64,000 bases of DNA from JACKAQ01 sp965227145 (GTDB lineage: Bacteria; Calditrichota; Calditrichia; RBG-13-44-9; J075), in NCBI GenBank assembly GCA_965227145.1, contig OZ245730.1, positions 5,022,001-5,086,000 of the forward strand, in the 5' to 3' direction. The notes beneath the pieces were generated by a model that did no database searches, was not told where the DNA came from, and worked only from the letters and a program-made list of their open reading frames with translations. Made by a program: the position numbers and the translations under genes. Shown here piece by piece: positions 1-9,156 of this stretch; within the stretch, counting starts at the first letter, position 1; every line of letters starts with the position of its first letter.

Positions 1-2
1 AG

Positions 3-998
3 CAGTTGATGTATCTCCCGATTCGCGGCGAAGAGGAATCGAACAGCATCGAGCAGTTGAAATTAGCGCTGGCGGAAAATCCGCAAATCCTCAGTGCGGC
101 AGCAAGCGCCGGGCAAACCGGCGTCAGCGGCAACCAAAGCACCCGCACGGTCGCCGGCACCAACGGCGAAATAAGCCTGATGATGCGCATCAGCTATGTG
201 GATTTTGACCTGATCAACACGATGGAAATGACGCTTATCGACGGGCGTAATTTTTCCCGCGAATTTGCAACGGATACTTCGCAAGCGGTGATCATCAACG
301 AAACGGCGGTGCGGGAACTCGGTTGGGAAAACCCTATCGGCATGCAATTTGAGCACGAAGACGCCGAACCGATGACCGTGATCGGCGTGGTGAAAGATTT
401 CCAGTATAACAAAATGACCCGCAAAATTGAGCCGCTGTTTATGAATATCGATTCCGAGCGATACAATTATCTGATGATCCGCGTTCGCCCGGAAAACATC
501 ACCCAAACCCTTGATTTTATTGAACAAACATGGAACAATCTTCTCCCCGGTCATCCGTACGAATACGGTTTTATGGATGAATATTTTGAGCGGATGTATC
601 GCGCGGAGCAAAATATGGGGCGGTTGTTCGGCGGATTTTCTACGCTGGCGATTCTCGTTGCCTGCCTCGGGCTGGTCGGATTGGTAACATTTACGGCGGA
701 ACAGCGCACTAAAGAAATTGGCATCCGCAAGATTTTGGGCGCGACGGTGCCAAACGTTATCTGGCTGTTGTCCAAAGAATTTTTGCTGCTGGTGACGATT
801 GCGCTGGCGGTTTCCGCACCCATCGCCGGTTGGCTGATGCGCCGCTGGCTGGAAAATTTTGTAGAACACGCCGGTCTCAACGGCTGGATTTTCCTGCTGG
901 CAGGCGCAATTGCGCTGGTCATCGCGCTGTTGTCGGTATCGTTTCAGGCGATTCGCACTGCGCTGGCCAATCCGGTAAAAACGCTGCGGTATGAGTGA
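3..998 (+). CDS. FtsX/MacB-type ABC transporter permease, C-terminal part (5' end outside window)
   Basis: This is the C-terminal 331 or so residues of an FtsX-family permease. The frame is open to the left window edge, so the real start lies upstream. What remains is the second periplasmic domain (MacB_PCD-like, with the family phrase GRNFSREFATD and the turn IGVVKDFQYN) followed by the last three membrane segments. The conserved cytoplasmic loop RTKEIGIRKILGA lies between the first and second of these. It ends in the family tail ANPVKTLRYE. In this family the permease couples to a MacB/LolD-type ATPase and transmits mechanical force to the periplasm rather than moving substrate through a membrane channel. 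It is the first of seven such genes in a row, and 134 bases separate it from the next. Its substrate cannot be inferred. Confidence 0.9.
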   Translation, partial: QLMYLPIRGEEESNSIEQLKLALAENPQILSAAASAGQTGVSGNQSTRTVAGTNGEISLMMRISYVDFDLINTMEMTLIDGRNFSREFATDTSQAVIINETAVRELGWENPIGMQFEHEDAEPMTVIGVVKDFQYNKMTRKIEPLFMNIDSERYNYLMIRVRPENITQTLDFIEQTWNNLLPGHPYEYGFMDEYFERMYRAEQNMGRLFGGFSTLAILVACLGLVGLVTFTAEQRTKEIGIRKILGATVPNVIWLLSKEFLLLVTIALAVSAPIAGWLMRRWLENFVEHAGLNGWIFLLAGAIALVIALLSVSFQAIRTALANPVKTLRYE

Positions 999-1009
999 AA
1001 CACGGTCAT

Positions 1010-1077
1010 GCCCGGGAGTTTTTCCGGGCGTCCGTATGCTCTCAACATGAGATTCCCGCTAAAAAATCTGCGGGAAT
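1010..1077. repeat. Two short palindromes, the second REP-like, between permease genes 1 and 2
   Basis: A first hairpin has arms GCCCGG (1010-1015) and CCGGGC (1024-1029). A second has arms ATTCCCGC (1052-1059) and GCGGGAAT (1070-1077), followed by GAT. The second matches the arm pattern ATTCCnGC/GCnGGAAT seen at several other intergenic sites in this window. The first could also act as a terminator, since its loop is T-rich, but no T-run follows it. Confidence 0.55.
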
Positions 1078-1132
1078 GATCGATCCGAAAAGACGTCTCC
1101 AAATTGCAAAGTAGTATTCCCGAAAGGATAGC

Positions 1133-3514
1133 ATGTTTAGAAATTATATAAAACTGGCGTTTCGCCATTTCTCAAAACACAAGCTGAATACGTTTATCAA
1201 TATTTTCGGTTTAGCGGTGGGATTTGCCAGTTGCATTTTTATCTATCTGTTTGTAAAACAAGAATTTGAATACGATAAATTTCATAAAAAATCCGACAGA
1301 ATTTACCGGGTCACGCATGACGAAACGCCGTTTCGCGGCGAAGGCGGACGCCATTTGGCAACCGTCGGACCACCAACGGGACCGGCGTTGGCGGAAACAT
1401 ATCCGGAGATTATCAGCGCAGTGCGCTTTCGTTTTCCCGGACGCCAGATTGTCGCGCATGCGGACAACCGGTTTTACGAAGATCACATTGTTTATGTCGA
1501 TTCAACGTTGTTCAGCGTGTTCACTTTCCCGCTGCAAAGCGGCGATGCGCACACCGCGCTTTCCGAACCGAATTCCGTGGTGATCACTCCGGCAATCGCC
1601 AGTAAATATTTCGGCGAAGAAAATCCGATTGGCAAAGTGTTGGAGATGGACAATCGCATCCCGCTGACCGTTACCGGCGTTTTTGCACCGATTCCCCTAA
1701 ATTCACATTTGACATTCGATCTGGCAATTTCCTTCCAAACATTTACTGTGCCGCGCGGCTATCCGGTTACGCTGGAAAGCTGGGACTGGATTTCGTTTAA
1801 CACTTATTTACTGCTGGAAAACGGCGTAAATCCCGCCGAGCTGGAAACCAAATTTCCGGAATTTGTCAACACCCATTGGCCGCCCGACCGGGCGAAGCGG
1901 TTTGAATTGCGGCTTCAGCCAATGGGCGACATTTATTTTGGCGATATTTTGCATCCCGCTATTCCATCGGGTAACGTGGATTATTTATACGGGCTTATCG
2001 CCGTTGGCGTTCTGATTTTGCTGTTGGGCTGTTTCAATTTTATGAATTTGTCGCTGGCATATTCAGTCAATCGCGCCCGGGAAGTTGGCATCCGCAAAGT
2101 GTTGGGCGCATATGAACACAATTTGATGCGCCAGTTTTTGGGCGAATCGCTGCTGACCACGCTGCTTGCACTGACTTTATCTTTCGCAATAGTGGAGTTT
2201 TTGAACGAAGCGCTGTATCAGTTCTTCAATTTTTCATTTGAAATTTCCACTGCGAATTTTCTTTCGGTCGCGGCGATTTTTCTGGGCATCGGAATATTGG
2301 TGGGCGTTTTCGCGGGCAGTTATCCGGCGCTGATTGTTTCCCGGTTTCAGCCGGTGAAGGTGCTCAAAGGACAGTTCAAAACCAGCACATCGGGATTGCA
2401 ATTGCGCAAAATCCTGGTTGTTTTCCAGTTTGCGATTACCACCGCGATGATCGCCGGCAGCATCATTATTGCCGATCAAATGAATTTTATCCGCAACAAA
2501 AATTTGGGGTTCACCAGCGAAGCCATCGCTATTTTGAGCATTCCCAGCGAATCCGCCCACACGCGATATGACGTCATTCGCCAGCAGCTGATCGGAAATC
2601 CGTCCGTCATTTCCGTTAGCGGCAGCGGCGGCACGCTGGACGGCGACAACGGTAACGTCCCCATTTTTAAAGAAGGCGCGTCCGAAGACGAGGGCACTCC
2701 GATGAATATTTATGGCGTGGAATACAGCTTTTTTGAATCGCTGGATATTCCCGTTATTGCCGGACGAACGTTTTCCGAGGACATTGCCAGCGATTCCACC
2801 AGCGCGATTGTGGTCAATCAGGCGGCGGCGCAACTGTTGGGATACAACGATCCGGTCGGGAAACCGCTGCGGGTCAGCAATCTGGTGGACGGACACATTA
2901 TCGGCGTGGTGGATAATTTCCATTTTGCCTCGCTGCATCACGAAGTGGAGCCGCTGGTGATTTTTTATTCCCCGCTCATCGAAAATATTTACGTGCGCAT
3001 TCGTCCCGGTAACGTTGCCGCGACCGTTGCAACTTTGCAGCAGGAATGGCAGGCGGTTGCGCCGGATTTGCCGTTTCACTTCACTTTTTTGGATGAAAAT
3101 CTCAATCGTTTGTATTCATCCGATCGTCAATTTGCCACACTCATTTACCTGTTTTCCGCGCTGGCAATACTGGTCGCCTGCATGGGATTGTATGGGTTGA
3201 TCGCATTTATCACCCAACAACGCATCAAAGAAATCGGTATCCGAAAAGTGCTAGGCGCACCGGTTTCCGGCATTTTGCTGATTTTATCCAAACCGCTGCT
3301 GGCGCTGGTGCTGATCGCAAATGTGATCGCCATTCCGGCAGTGAGTTTTGTGATCGGAAATTGGCTGGAAAATTTTGCCTACCGCGTTTCCTTTGGCTGG
3401 GAAATTTTTGTGTTTGCCGCCGCCATTGTGCTGGCGCTGGCGGCTTTGACAATCGGATACCACACGGTTCGCGCGGCATTGGCAAATCCTGTAAAATCAT
3501 TGCGTTACGAATGA
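1133..3514 (+). CDS. FtsX/MacB-type ABC transporter permease (793 aa)
   Basis: This is a full-length member of the 780-840 residue permease family that carries two MacB_PCD-FtsX units in one chain. Visible parts in order are the N-terminal segment FRNYIKLAFRHFSKHK, a first membrane helix at about 20-42, a periplasmic domain at about 50-280, three helices with the cytoplasmic loop REVGIRKVLGA, a further helix at about 425-450, a second periplasmic domain, and the final three helices with IKEIGIRKVLGA. It ends in ANPVKSLRYE. An AAAGGA ribosome site precedes the ATG. The next permease starts 26 bases downstream, so the two are likely co-transcribed. Function is known only by family: ATP-driven mechanotransmission or lipid/peptide export. 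No ATPase gene is adjacent. Confidence 0.93.
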   Translation: MFRNYIKLAFRHFSKHKLNTFINIFGLAVGFASCIFIYLFVKQEFEYDKFHKKSDRIYRVTHDETPFRGEGGRHLATVGPPTGPALAETYPEIISAVRFRFPGRQIVAHADNRFYEDHIVYVDSTLFSVFTFPLQSGDAHTALSEPNSVVITPAIASKYFGEENPIGKVLEMDNRIPLTVTGVFAPIPLNSHLTFDLAISFQTFTVPRGYPVTLESWDWISFNTYLLLENGVNPAELETKFPEFVNTHWPPDRAKRFELRLQPMGDIYFGDILHPAIPSGNVDYLYGLIAVGVLILLLGCFNFMNLSLAYSVNRAREVGIRKVLGAYEHNLMRQFLGESLLTTLLALTLSFAIVEFLNEALYQFFNFSFEISTANFLSVAAIFLGIGILVGVFAGSYPALIVSRFQPVKVLKGQFKTSTSGLQLRKILVVFQFAITTAMIAGSIIIADQMNFIRNKNLGFTSEAIAILSIPSESAHTRYDVIRQQLIGNPSVISVSGSGGTLDGDNGNVPIFKEGASEDEGTPMNIYGVEYSFFESLDIPVIAGRTFSEDIASDSTSAIVVNQAAAQLLGYNDPVGKPLRVSNLVDGHIIGVVDNFHFASLHHEVEPLVIFYSPLIENIYVRIRPGNVAATVATLQQEWQAVAPDLPFHFTFLDENLNRLYSSDRQFATLIYLFSALAILVACMGLYGLIAFITQQRIKEIGIRKVLGAPVSGILLILSKPLLALVLIANVIAIPAVSFVIGNWLENFAYRVSFGWEIFVFAAAIVLALAALTIGYHTVRAALANPVKSLRYE

Positions 3515-3540
3515 TGCTTCACTAAAGTACCGGAGTTAAT

Positions 3541-5964
3541 ATGCTGATCAACAATTTGAAGGTGGCATTTCGCTACCTCATCAATCATAAAAGCTACACG
3601 TTCATTAATCTGGCAGGGTTAACGCTGGGATTTTTCTGTTTTCTGCTGCTCAATTTTTATGTGAGCAGCGAAGAAAATGTGGACAGCCAACTGCCGCAAT
3701 CCTATCGTTTGTTGCAACAGGTTACTGACGAAAACGGCAGCGTGCGGGAAACCGCAGCCAGCGGCCCGCAAGTTGGGCTGAGTGCCAAAACGCAATTCCC
3801 GGAAATTGAAGCGGTTTCGCAAATCCTTGTTTTGGGCAGACTTACGGTTGGCAACGAACACGAAAATCGCCAGTATGTGCAAATATCCACCATCGATCCG
3901 GGATTTTTTGAGGTGTTCAATTTCCGGTTGCTGGAGGGCGATCCGCAGCACATTTTCGAAGAGCCGAACGGCATTGTGCTCACCGAAAGCGATTGCAAAC
4001 GCTTTTTGGGCGAGGGACCGTATCTGGGCAAAACCTTGCGCACCAATGTTTTTGACGCCATTGTTGCCGGCGTGCTGCCGGATTTCCCGGACAACACCCA
4101 CATGACTGCAGACCTGATGCTGCCGAACAGCACAGCTGCGACGGTTTTCAAATGGTGGGATTCTTTCACATCGGACAACTGGCACCGCAACAGCTTTGTC
4201 ACTTATTTCAAATTACGCCCGGATGCGAATGCGAGCGCGCTTGCCGCGAAAATCGAGAATCTCGCCAAACAAAATTGGCCGGCGGATGCGCCATTCCGCA
4301 GCAGTTTTTCGCTGCAACCGGTGCAGGATATTCACCTGTATCCCGCCACCGTTGAGGGCGAAATTGTGCAGTCCAAAGGCAATGCGCTGTACGTGCGGAT
4401 TTTCTTTTGGGTGGCGTTGGTGATTTTGCTGGTGGCTTGCTTCAATTACACCGGATTGCTGAACGTTTCGTTTATGGGACGCGCAAAGGAAATCGGCGTT
4501 CGCAAAACCATCGGTGCCAGCGGCGGGCAACTGCTCCGGCAATTTTTTACGGAAAGCCTGCTGCTCACCGGCGCGGCGCTACTGCTCACGATCGCGTTGC
4601 TGCAAACGGCCGAACCGCAGCTCAGCCTGATTTTCGGGAAATCATTCGACTGGTCGGCGTTGCCGGCGCTCAACCTGTTGGGTATCGTTATCGCCGCGTT
4701 AGCAATCAGCATGTTGTCGATTATTTATCCGGCGTATCTGGTGCACCGGATGCAGGCGATACACGCGCTGCGCGATCAGCGTAAATCCGCAAAGCGGATG
4801 CCGTTTTACAAAGTAATGACCGTTTGCCAGTTTGTTGTGGCGATCACGCTGATTGCCATCACCCTGATTTTCCATCAGCAAGTTCAATATTTACAAACAA
4901 AAACACTCGGTTTCGAAAAGGACGGATTGCTGGTTGCCGACATCAACAGCGGCAATTTGCGAAGCAATTTCGCGGCGATAAAGCAGAAATTTTCAGCACT
5001 GCCGGATGTGCAACACGTTTCCGTTTCATCGCGGGTGCCGGGCGAATGGAAAGATTTTCCGCTGGTCAGCGTGCGCAATTTCGGCGCGGCGGGCGAAAAA
5101 TCGCAGCCAATGATTTTTGTCGGCGCAGATAAAGATTTTCTCAACACATTTCAGGTGAAACTGCTGGAGGGACGCAATTTTGACGGTAATCCGGCAGACA
5201 GCACCAACGTGCTGCTCAACGAATCCGCCGCGCAACGGCTCGGATTGGCACATCCGGTTGGTGAAATTGTGGAAATTCCCTCGGTCAACTGGTCCGGCGA
5301 CGACAATCCGCTGGTTGAAACCTTCCGCGCCACCGTCATCGGTGTGGTGGCGGATTTCCATTTTGAAGATTTCCGGCAGGAAATTAAGCCGATGGTGATC
5401 GGTTTTCGCAACAACCCCATCCAAAATATCGATTATTTCACGCTGCGCATTTCCACCGCAAACTGGGCGACACTGCTCGCCTCGCTCAAAAATATTAACA
5501 ATGATTTCGATCCGGAAAATCCGTTGGAATACCATTTTCTGGATGCGCAATTTGAACGCTTTTTCGAAGCGGATTTGCTCCGCAGCCGGATGCTGATGTT
5601 CTTTTCCGGCATCGTGATTTTTATCGCCTGCATGGGATTGTTCGCGATGGCAACCTTCACTTTGCGGCGGCGCACCAAAGAAATCGGCATCCGCAAAGTG
5701 CTCGGCGCGGGCGTGGGACAAATCGTGCGATTGGTGGTGGTAGATTTTTTCTGGCTGATTTTGATCGGTGCGGCGGTTGCTATTCCGGCAAGCTGGCTGG
5801 TGATGAACCGCTGGCTGGCGGAATTCGCCTATCAGGTGAATATCGGCTGGTGGATGTTTGCCGCGGCCGTTGCGCTCACGCTGCTGATTGCGCTGCTGAC
5901 CATCGGCTGGCAAGTGATTCGCGCATCGCTGGCAAATCCTGTAAAATCATTACGTTATGAGTAG
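3541..5964 (+). CDS. FtsX/MacB-type ABC transporter permease (807 aa)
   Basis: This is the third permease of the array. It has the same two-unit architecture: an N-terminal helix at about 20-40, a large periplasmic domain, FtsX helices with AKEIGVRKTIGA, a second periplasmic domain, and C-terminal helices with RTKEIGIRKVLGA. It ends in ANPVKSLRYE. The first loop has the variant RKTIGA instead of RKVLGA. The first cytoplasmic stretch after helix 1 (SSEENVDSQLPQSYRLLQQ) differs from the YDxFHxxxDRIYRVT pattern of its neighbours, so this is one of the more divergent copies. The ATG follows a GGAG site 26 bases after the preceding gene. The last 30 bases of the gene are almost the same as those of the other copies. 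Confidence 0.92.
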   Translation: MLINNLKVAFRYLINHKSYTFINLAGLTLGFFCFLLLNFYVSSEENVDSQLPQSYRLLQQVTDENGSVRETAASGPQVGLSAKTQFPEIEAVSQILVLGRLTVGNEHENRQYVQISTIDPGFFEVFNFRLLEGDPQHIFEEPNGIVLTESDCKRFLGEGPYLGKTLRTNVFDAIVAGVLPDFPDNTHMTADLMLPNSTAATVFKWWDSFTSDNWHRNSFVTYFKLRPDANASALAAKIENLAKQNWPADAPFRSSFSLQPVQDIHLYPATVEGEIVQSKGNALYVRIFFWVALVILLVACFNYTGLLNVSFMGRAKEIGVRKTIGASGGQLLRQFFTESLLLTGAALLLTIALLQTAEPQLSLIFGKSFDWSALPALNLLGIVIAALAISMLSIIYPAYLVHRMQAIHALRDQRKSAKRMPFYKVMTVCQFVVAITLIAITLIFHQQVQYLQTKTLGFEKDGLLVADINSGNLRSNFAAIKQKFSALPDVQHVSVSSRVPGEWKDFPLVSVRNFGAAGEKSQPMIFVGADKDFLNTFQVKLLEGRNFDGNPADSTNVLLNESAAQRLGLAHPVGEIVEIPSVNWSGDDNPLVETFRATVIGVVADFHFEDFRQEIKPMVIGFRNNPIQNIDYFTLRISTANWATLLASLKNINNDFDPENPLEYHFLDAQFERFFEADLLRSRMLMFFSGIVIFIACMGLFAMATFTLRRRTKEIGIRKVLGAGVGQIVRLVVVDFFWLILIGAAVAIPASWLVMNRWLAEFAYQVNIGWWMFAAAVALTLLIALLTIGWQVIRASLANPVKSLRYE

Positions 5965-5968
5965 TGTT

Positions 5969-6370
5969 TTAAATGGGCTGATGCAAAATGCGATGCTGTT
6001 CTGCAACCTGAATTAACTTTTGATCGGCAGAAAATAGCGTGGCGCCGTTTCGTCGGGAGAGAACCAGATAAAGCGCGTCGTAAACCGTAATTTCACTCTC
6101 CGCGGCAAGTTGAAAAGCTTCGCGATTTAACGATTTGGCGCTGACAAAATCATCAACAAGTGCCAGCGCACTATCTATTAAATGCAGACACTTTTGGGTT
6201 GGCAAATGCTGGAACCGATGATATTTCCAAAAAACGTTACTGACTTCCGCAATGAACAAATCGGGCGCGAGCAGCCATTCGATATCGTTTTGTTGTTGGG
6301 AAAATGCGTTGCGAATATCCGTTTCCAGAACAATTTTCACTGCAATACTGGCATCGAGAACGGCAATCAT
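5969..6370 (-). CDS. PIN-domain toxin of a FitAB/VapBC-type toxin-antitoxin pair (133 aa)
   Basis: This is a small PIN-domain ribonuclease. The four acidic residues expected to bind the catalytic metal are visible: D6 in VLDASIAVK, E42 in FIAEVSNVF, D98 in TVYDALYLVL and D116 in LFSADQKL. The 133-residue length is normal for the family. Members cleave tRNA or rRNA and are held inactive by the antitoxin made from the upstream gene. The ATG overlaps the antitoxin stop by four bases (ATGA), which implies translational coupling. The pair lies on the opposite strand to the flanking permeases, and its stop is only four bases from the end of the preceding permease gene. The cleavage target cannot be read from the sequence. 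Confidence 0.9.
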   Translation of the reverse strand: MIAVLDASIAVKIVLETDIRNAFSQQQNDIEWLLAPDLFIAEVSNVFWKYHRFQHLPTQKCLHLIDSALALVDDFVSAKSLNREAFQLAAESEITVYDALYLVLSRRNGATLFSADQKLIQVAEQHRILHQPI

Positions 6371-6609
6371 CGCGTGCGATCCTCCCGGATGAGTTCCACA
6401 GGATCGGGAAAATTGATGTCGGGAATTTCAAAGCTTTCGAGTTCATCGAGCACTGCTTTGCGACGCGCGACCGGATCAGCATCAATTTCCAAACCTTTGG
6501 CGAGCGCGATTAAAGCTTGCTGGGCAATGCTGCGATGTTCGCTTTTGGCAACCGCTTTCAGCTTTTCGTAAAGATGTTCCGGCAGTTCGCGGATCTGTAA
6601 TATTGGCAT
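6367..6609 (-). CDS. FitA-like ribbon-helix-helix antitoxin (80 aa)
   Basis: This is the partner antitoxin of the PIN toxin. The N-terminal stretch PILQIRELPEHLYEKLKAVA is the typical FitA/VapB ribbon-helix-helix segment that binds operator DNA as a dimer. The C-terminal half (from about residue 45, rich in D, E and P) is the part that usually wraps round the toxin. I chose the ATG at 6609 because a GGAG site lies six bases before it. An upstream in-frame start at 6651 has no such site. In the family the complex represses its own promoter, and a perfect 10-base palindrome lies just upstream at 6642-6651. Confidence 0.85.
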   Translation of the reverse strand: MPILQIRELPEHLYEKLKAVAKSEHRSIAQQALIALAKGLEIDADPVARRKAVLDELESFEIPDINFPDPVELIREDRTR

Positions 6610-6630
6610 TGTTTTCTCCAATAATGAAAA

Positions 6631-6651
6631 ATGCATTCGTTTTGCATGCAA
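6631..6651. promoter_or_regulatory. Candidate autoregulatory operator of the toxin-antitoxin pair
   Basis: The perfect palindrome TTGCATGCAA (6642-6651) has an additional half-site ATGCA at 6631-6635. It lies about 30-40 bases upstream of the antitoxin start, where FitAB/VapBC complexes usually bind. Binding is inferred from position and symmetry only. Confidence 0.4.
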
Positions 6652-6699
6652 TCTATGAAATAAATCGCAACCTTACCACAATTTTTTAAGGAAGCTGCC

Positions 6700-9132
6700 A
6701 TGTTATCCAACTACCTGAAAATTGCCCTGCGCAATTTGCTGAAGTACAAAGTGTATTCGCTGATCAACATTTTGGGATTGGCGCTCGGTATCGCGTGCAC
6801 GATTTTGATTTTGTTGTGGGTGCAGGATGAGCTGAGCTACGATGAATTTCACACGAATGCGGATCGCATTTATCGCGTGACACGCGAATGGAAAAATCCC
6901 GATGGCGAAACCAGTTTGCACCTCGCCCGAATTGCGCCGCCGTTCGCGCCGCTGCTCGCAAATGAATATCCTAACAGCATTGAGCACATCGCGCGGCTGC
7001 TGCAGGATTACAACAGCCTGCTGAAAATTGACGATCAATCGTTTGTGGAGGACGGTTTGTTCTGGGCGGAACCGGCGGTTTTCGATATTTTTTCGATCGA
7101 GATGCTGAATGGCGATCCGGCGACTGCGCTCTCCGAACCGAACAGCATCGTGCTCACAACATCGATCGCCGATAAATTTTTCCCCGGCGAGAATCCCATC
7201 GGCAAAACCATCAATTACGAAGACGAAGGCGTGCTGAAAGTGACCGGCGTTATCGCCGATATGCCGGAAAATTCCCACCTCAAATTCGATATCCTCGGTT
7301 CGTTCGCCACAATGGAAACGATTTACGGCAAAACGTTCATGGAAACCAATTGGGGCAGCAATAATTATCTGACCTACATTGTGCTGGCCAAAGGGCAATC
7401 CGCCGCAGAGTTGCAGGCAAAATTACCGGCGTTTATCGATAAATATTATGCGCCGGCACTCATCAGCTATCTGGGCGAGGCGCCGGATTACGTTGTTAGC
7501 GATCTCAACGTATTGCATATGATGAAGTTAACGGACATCCACCTGCATTCGCATTTGAACAGCGAAGTTGAGCAAAACGGCGATATCAACAATGTGTATT
7601 TGTTCAGCGCGATTGCTTTTTTCATTTTGCTGATCGCCTGCATCAATTTTATGAATCTGGCCACGGCGCGCGCCACCAAACGCGGCCGGGAAATCGGGAT
7701 GCGCAAGGTGCTCGGCGCACACAAGCGTCAGCTCGTTCAGCAATTTTTGGGAGAATCGCTGCTCATCACATTTATTGCGATGTTGTTAGCTATTGTTTTT
7801 GTTGAACTCGCGCTACCGGAATTCAACCATTTTACGGGCAAGGCATTGCAACTGCAATTCTTCAGCCATCCGTTAATTATACCGGCATTGCTGCTGCTCA
7901 CGGTGCTGGTCGGGTTGGTTGCCGGGAGTTATCCGGCGTTTTTGCTCTCATCATTTCGCCCGGTGGCGACGCTTAAATCCAGCGACAAAATGAGCAGCGG
8001 TACCCGTTTCCGCACTATTTTGGTAGTGACGCAATTCGCGATTTCCATTGGATTAATTGTCAGTATGGGCATTGTTTATCAACAATTGGAATTTATGCGC
8101 AGCAAAAATCTCGGGTTTGCCAAAGAACGGGTAATTTTGCTCAGAGGCGATGGCGAGATGGGCGAAAACATCGAATCCATTCAGTCGCAGATGCAAACCA
8201 ATCCCAATATTTTAGCCGTCACATCTTCCCGACTGATCCCTTCCGGCAGATTGCTGAACAGCTCCGGCGGACAAATTCTTGATGGCGACGAACCGCAGCG
8301 GATCAATTTTCGGCTGGCAGTTGTGGATGTAAACTACAATTTTATAGATACTTACAAAATGTCGCTGATCGCAGGACGCGATTTTTCGCGCGATTACGCC
8401 ACGGATAACAACGCATCATTTATTCTCAATCGCAACGCGGTTACGCAAATTGGCTGGACACCGGAAAGCGCCATCGGCAAACGGATGAATTACGGCGGAC
8501 GCGACGGCACGGTGATCGGCGTGGTGGAAGATATGCATTTTGAATCGCTGCACAACAAAATTGTCCCGATCATTTTTTTGATCGATCCCGGCAGTAGCTA
8601 TCGTTTTGCCGTCAAAATTTCCGGCAATGATATTCCCGGAACGCTGGCGCACATCGAAAAAATATGGCGCGAATATCTCCCCGATTATCCCTTCACTTAC
8701 GATTTTCTGGACGACCGCGTTGATGCGCAATACGCCGGTGAGGAGCAATTGGGCAAAATTTTTGGCGTTTTTGCGATGCTGGCAGTGGTTATCGCCTGCC
8801 TCGGGCTGTACGGACTGGCGGCTTTCACCGCCGAACAACGTACCAAAGAAATGGGCATCCGCAAAGTGCTCGGCGCAACCACCGGAAATCTGGTCGGGTT
8901 GCTCTCCAAAGAATTTGTGCTGCTGGTTGTGATTGCCAACCTGATCGCGTGGCCGGTGGCGTGGTTCGCCATGAACAAATGGCTGGGCACATTTGCATAC
9001 AGCACCTCTGTTGGCTGGTGGGTTTTTCTCGGTGCGGGCGTTTTGGCGCTGATTATTGCGCTGATTACCGTGAGTTGGCAAGCCATTAAAGCTGCGCTGG
9101 CAAACCCAATAAAATCATTGCGTTACGAGTAG
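6700..9132 (+). CDS. FtsX/MacB-type ABC transporter permease (810 aa)
   Basis: This is the fourth permease of the array and the first after the toxin-antitoxin pair. It starts with LSNYLKIALRNLLKYKVYS, followed by a first helix at about 20-42 and the family phrase DELSYDEFHTNADRIYRVT. The cytoplasmic loops are GREIGMRKVLGA in the first unit and RTKEMGIRKVLGA in the second. It ends in ANPIKSLRYE. An AAGGAA site precedes the ATG. It has its own upstream region of about 90 bases, shared divergently with the antitoxin gene, so a promoter must lie there. The next permease follows after 24 bases. Confidence 0.93.
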   Translation: MLSNYLKIALRNLLKYKVYSLINILGLALGIACTILILLWVQDELSYDEFHTNADRIYRVTREWKNPDGETSLHLARIAPPFAPLLANEYPNSIEHIARLLQDYNSLLKIDDQSFVEDGLFWAEPAVFDIFSIEMLNGDPATALSEPNSIVLTTSIADKFFPGENPIGKTINYEDEGVLKVTGVIADMPENSHLKFDILGSFATMETIYGKTFMETNWGSNNYLTYIVLAKGQSAAELQAKLPAFIDKYYAPALISYLGEAPDYVVSDLNVLHMMKLTDIHLHSHLNSEVEQNGDINNVYLFSAIAFFILLIACINFMNLATARATKRGREIGMRKVLGAHKRQLVQQFLGESLLITFIAMLLAIVFVELALPEFNHFTGKALQLQFFSHPLIIPALLLLTVLVGLVAGSYPAFLLSSFRPVATLKSSDKMSSGTRFRTILVVTQFAISIGLIVSMGIVYQQLEFMRSKNLGFAKERVILLRGDGEMGENIESIQSQMQTNPNILAVTSSRLIPSGRLLNSSGGQILDGDEPQRINFRLAVVDVNYNFIDTYKMSLIAGRDFSRDYATDNNASFILNRNAVTQIGWTPESAIGKRMNYGGRDGTVIGVVEDMHFESLHNKIVPIIFLIDPGSSYRFAVKISGNDIPGTLAHIEKIWREYLPDYPFTYDFLDDRVDAQYAGEEQLGKIFGVFAMLAVVIACLGLYGLAAFTAEQRTKEMGIRKVLGATTGNLVGLLSKEFVLLVVIANLIAWPVAWFAMNKWLGTFAYSTSVGWWVFLGAGVLALIIALITVSWQAIKAALANPIKSLRYE

Positions 9133-9156
9133 TTGCATCCATAAAACGGAGGATAT

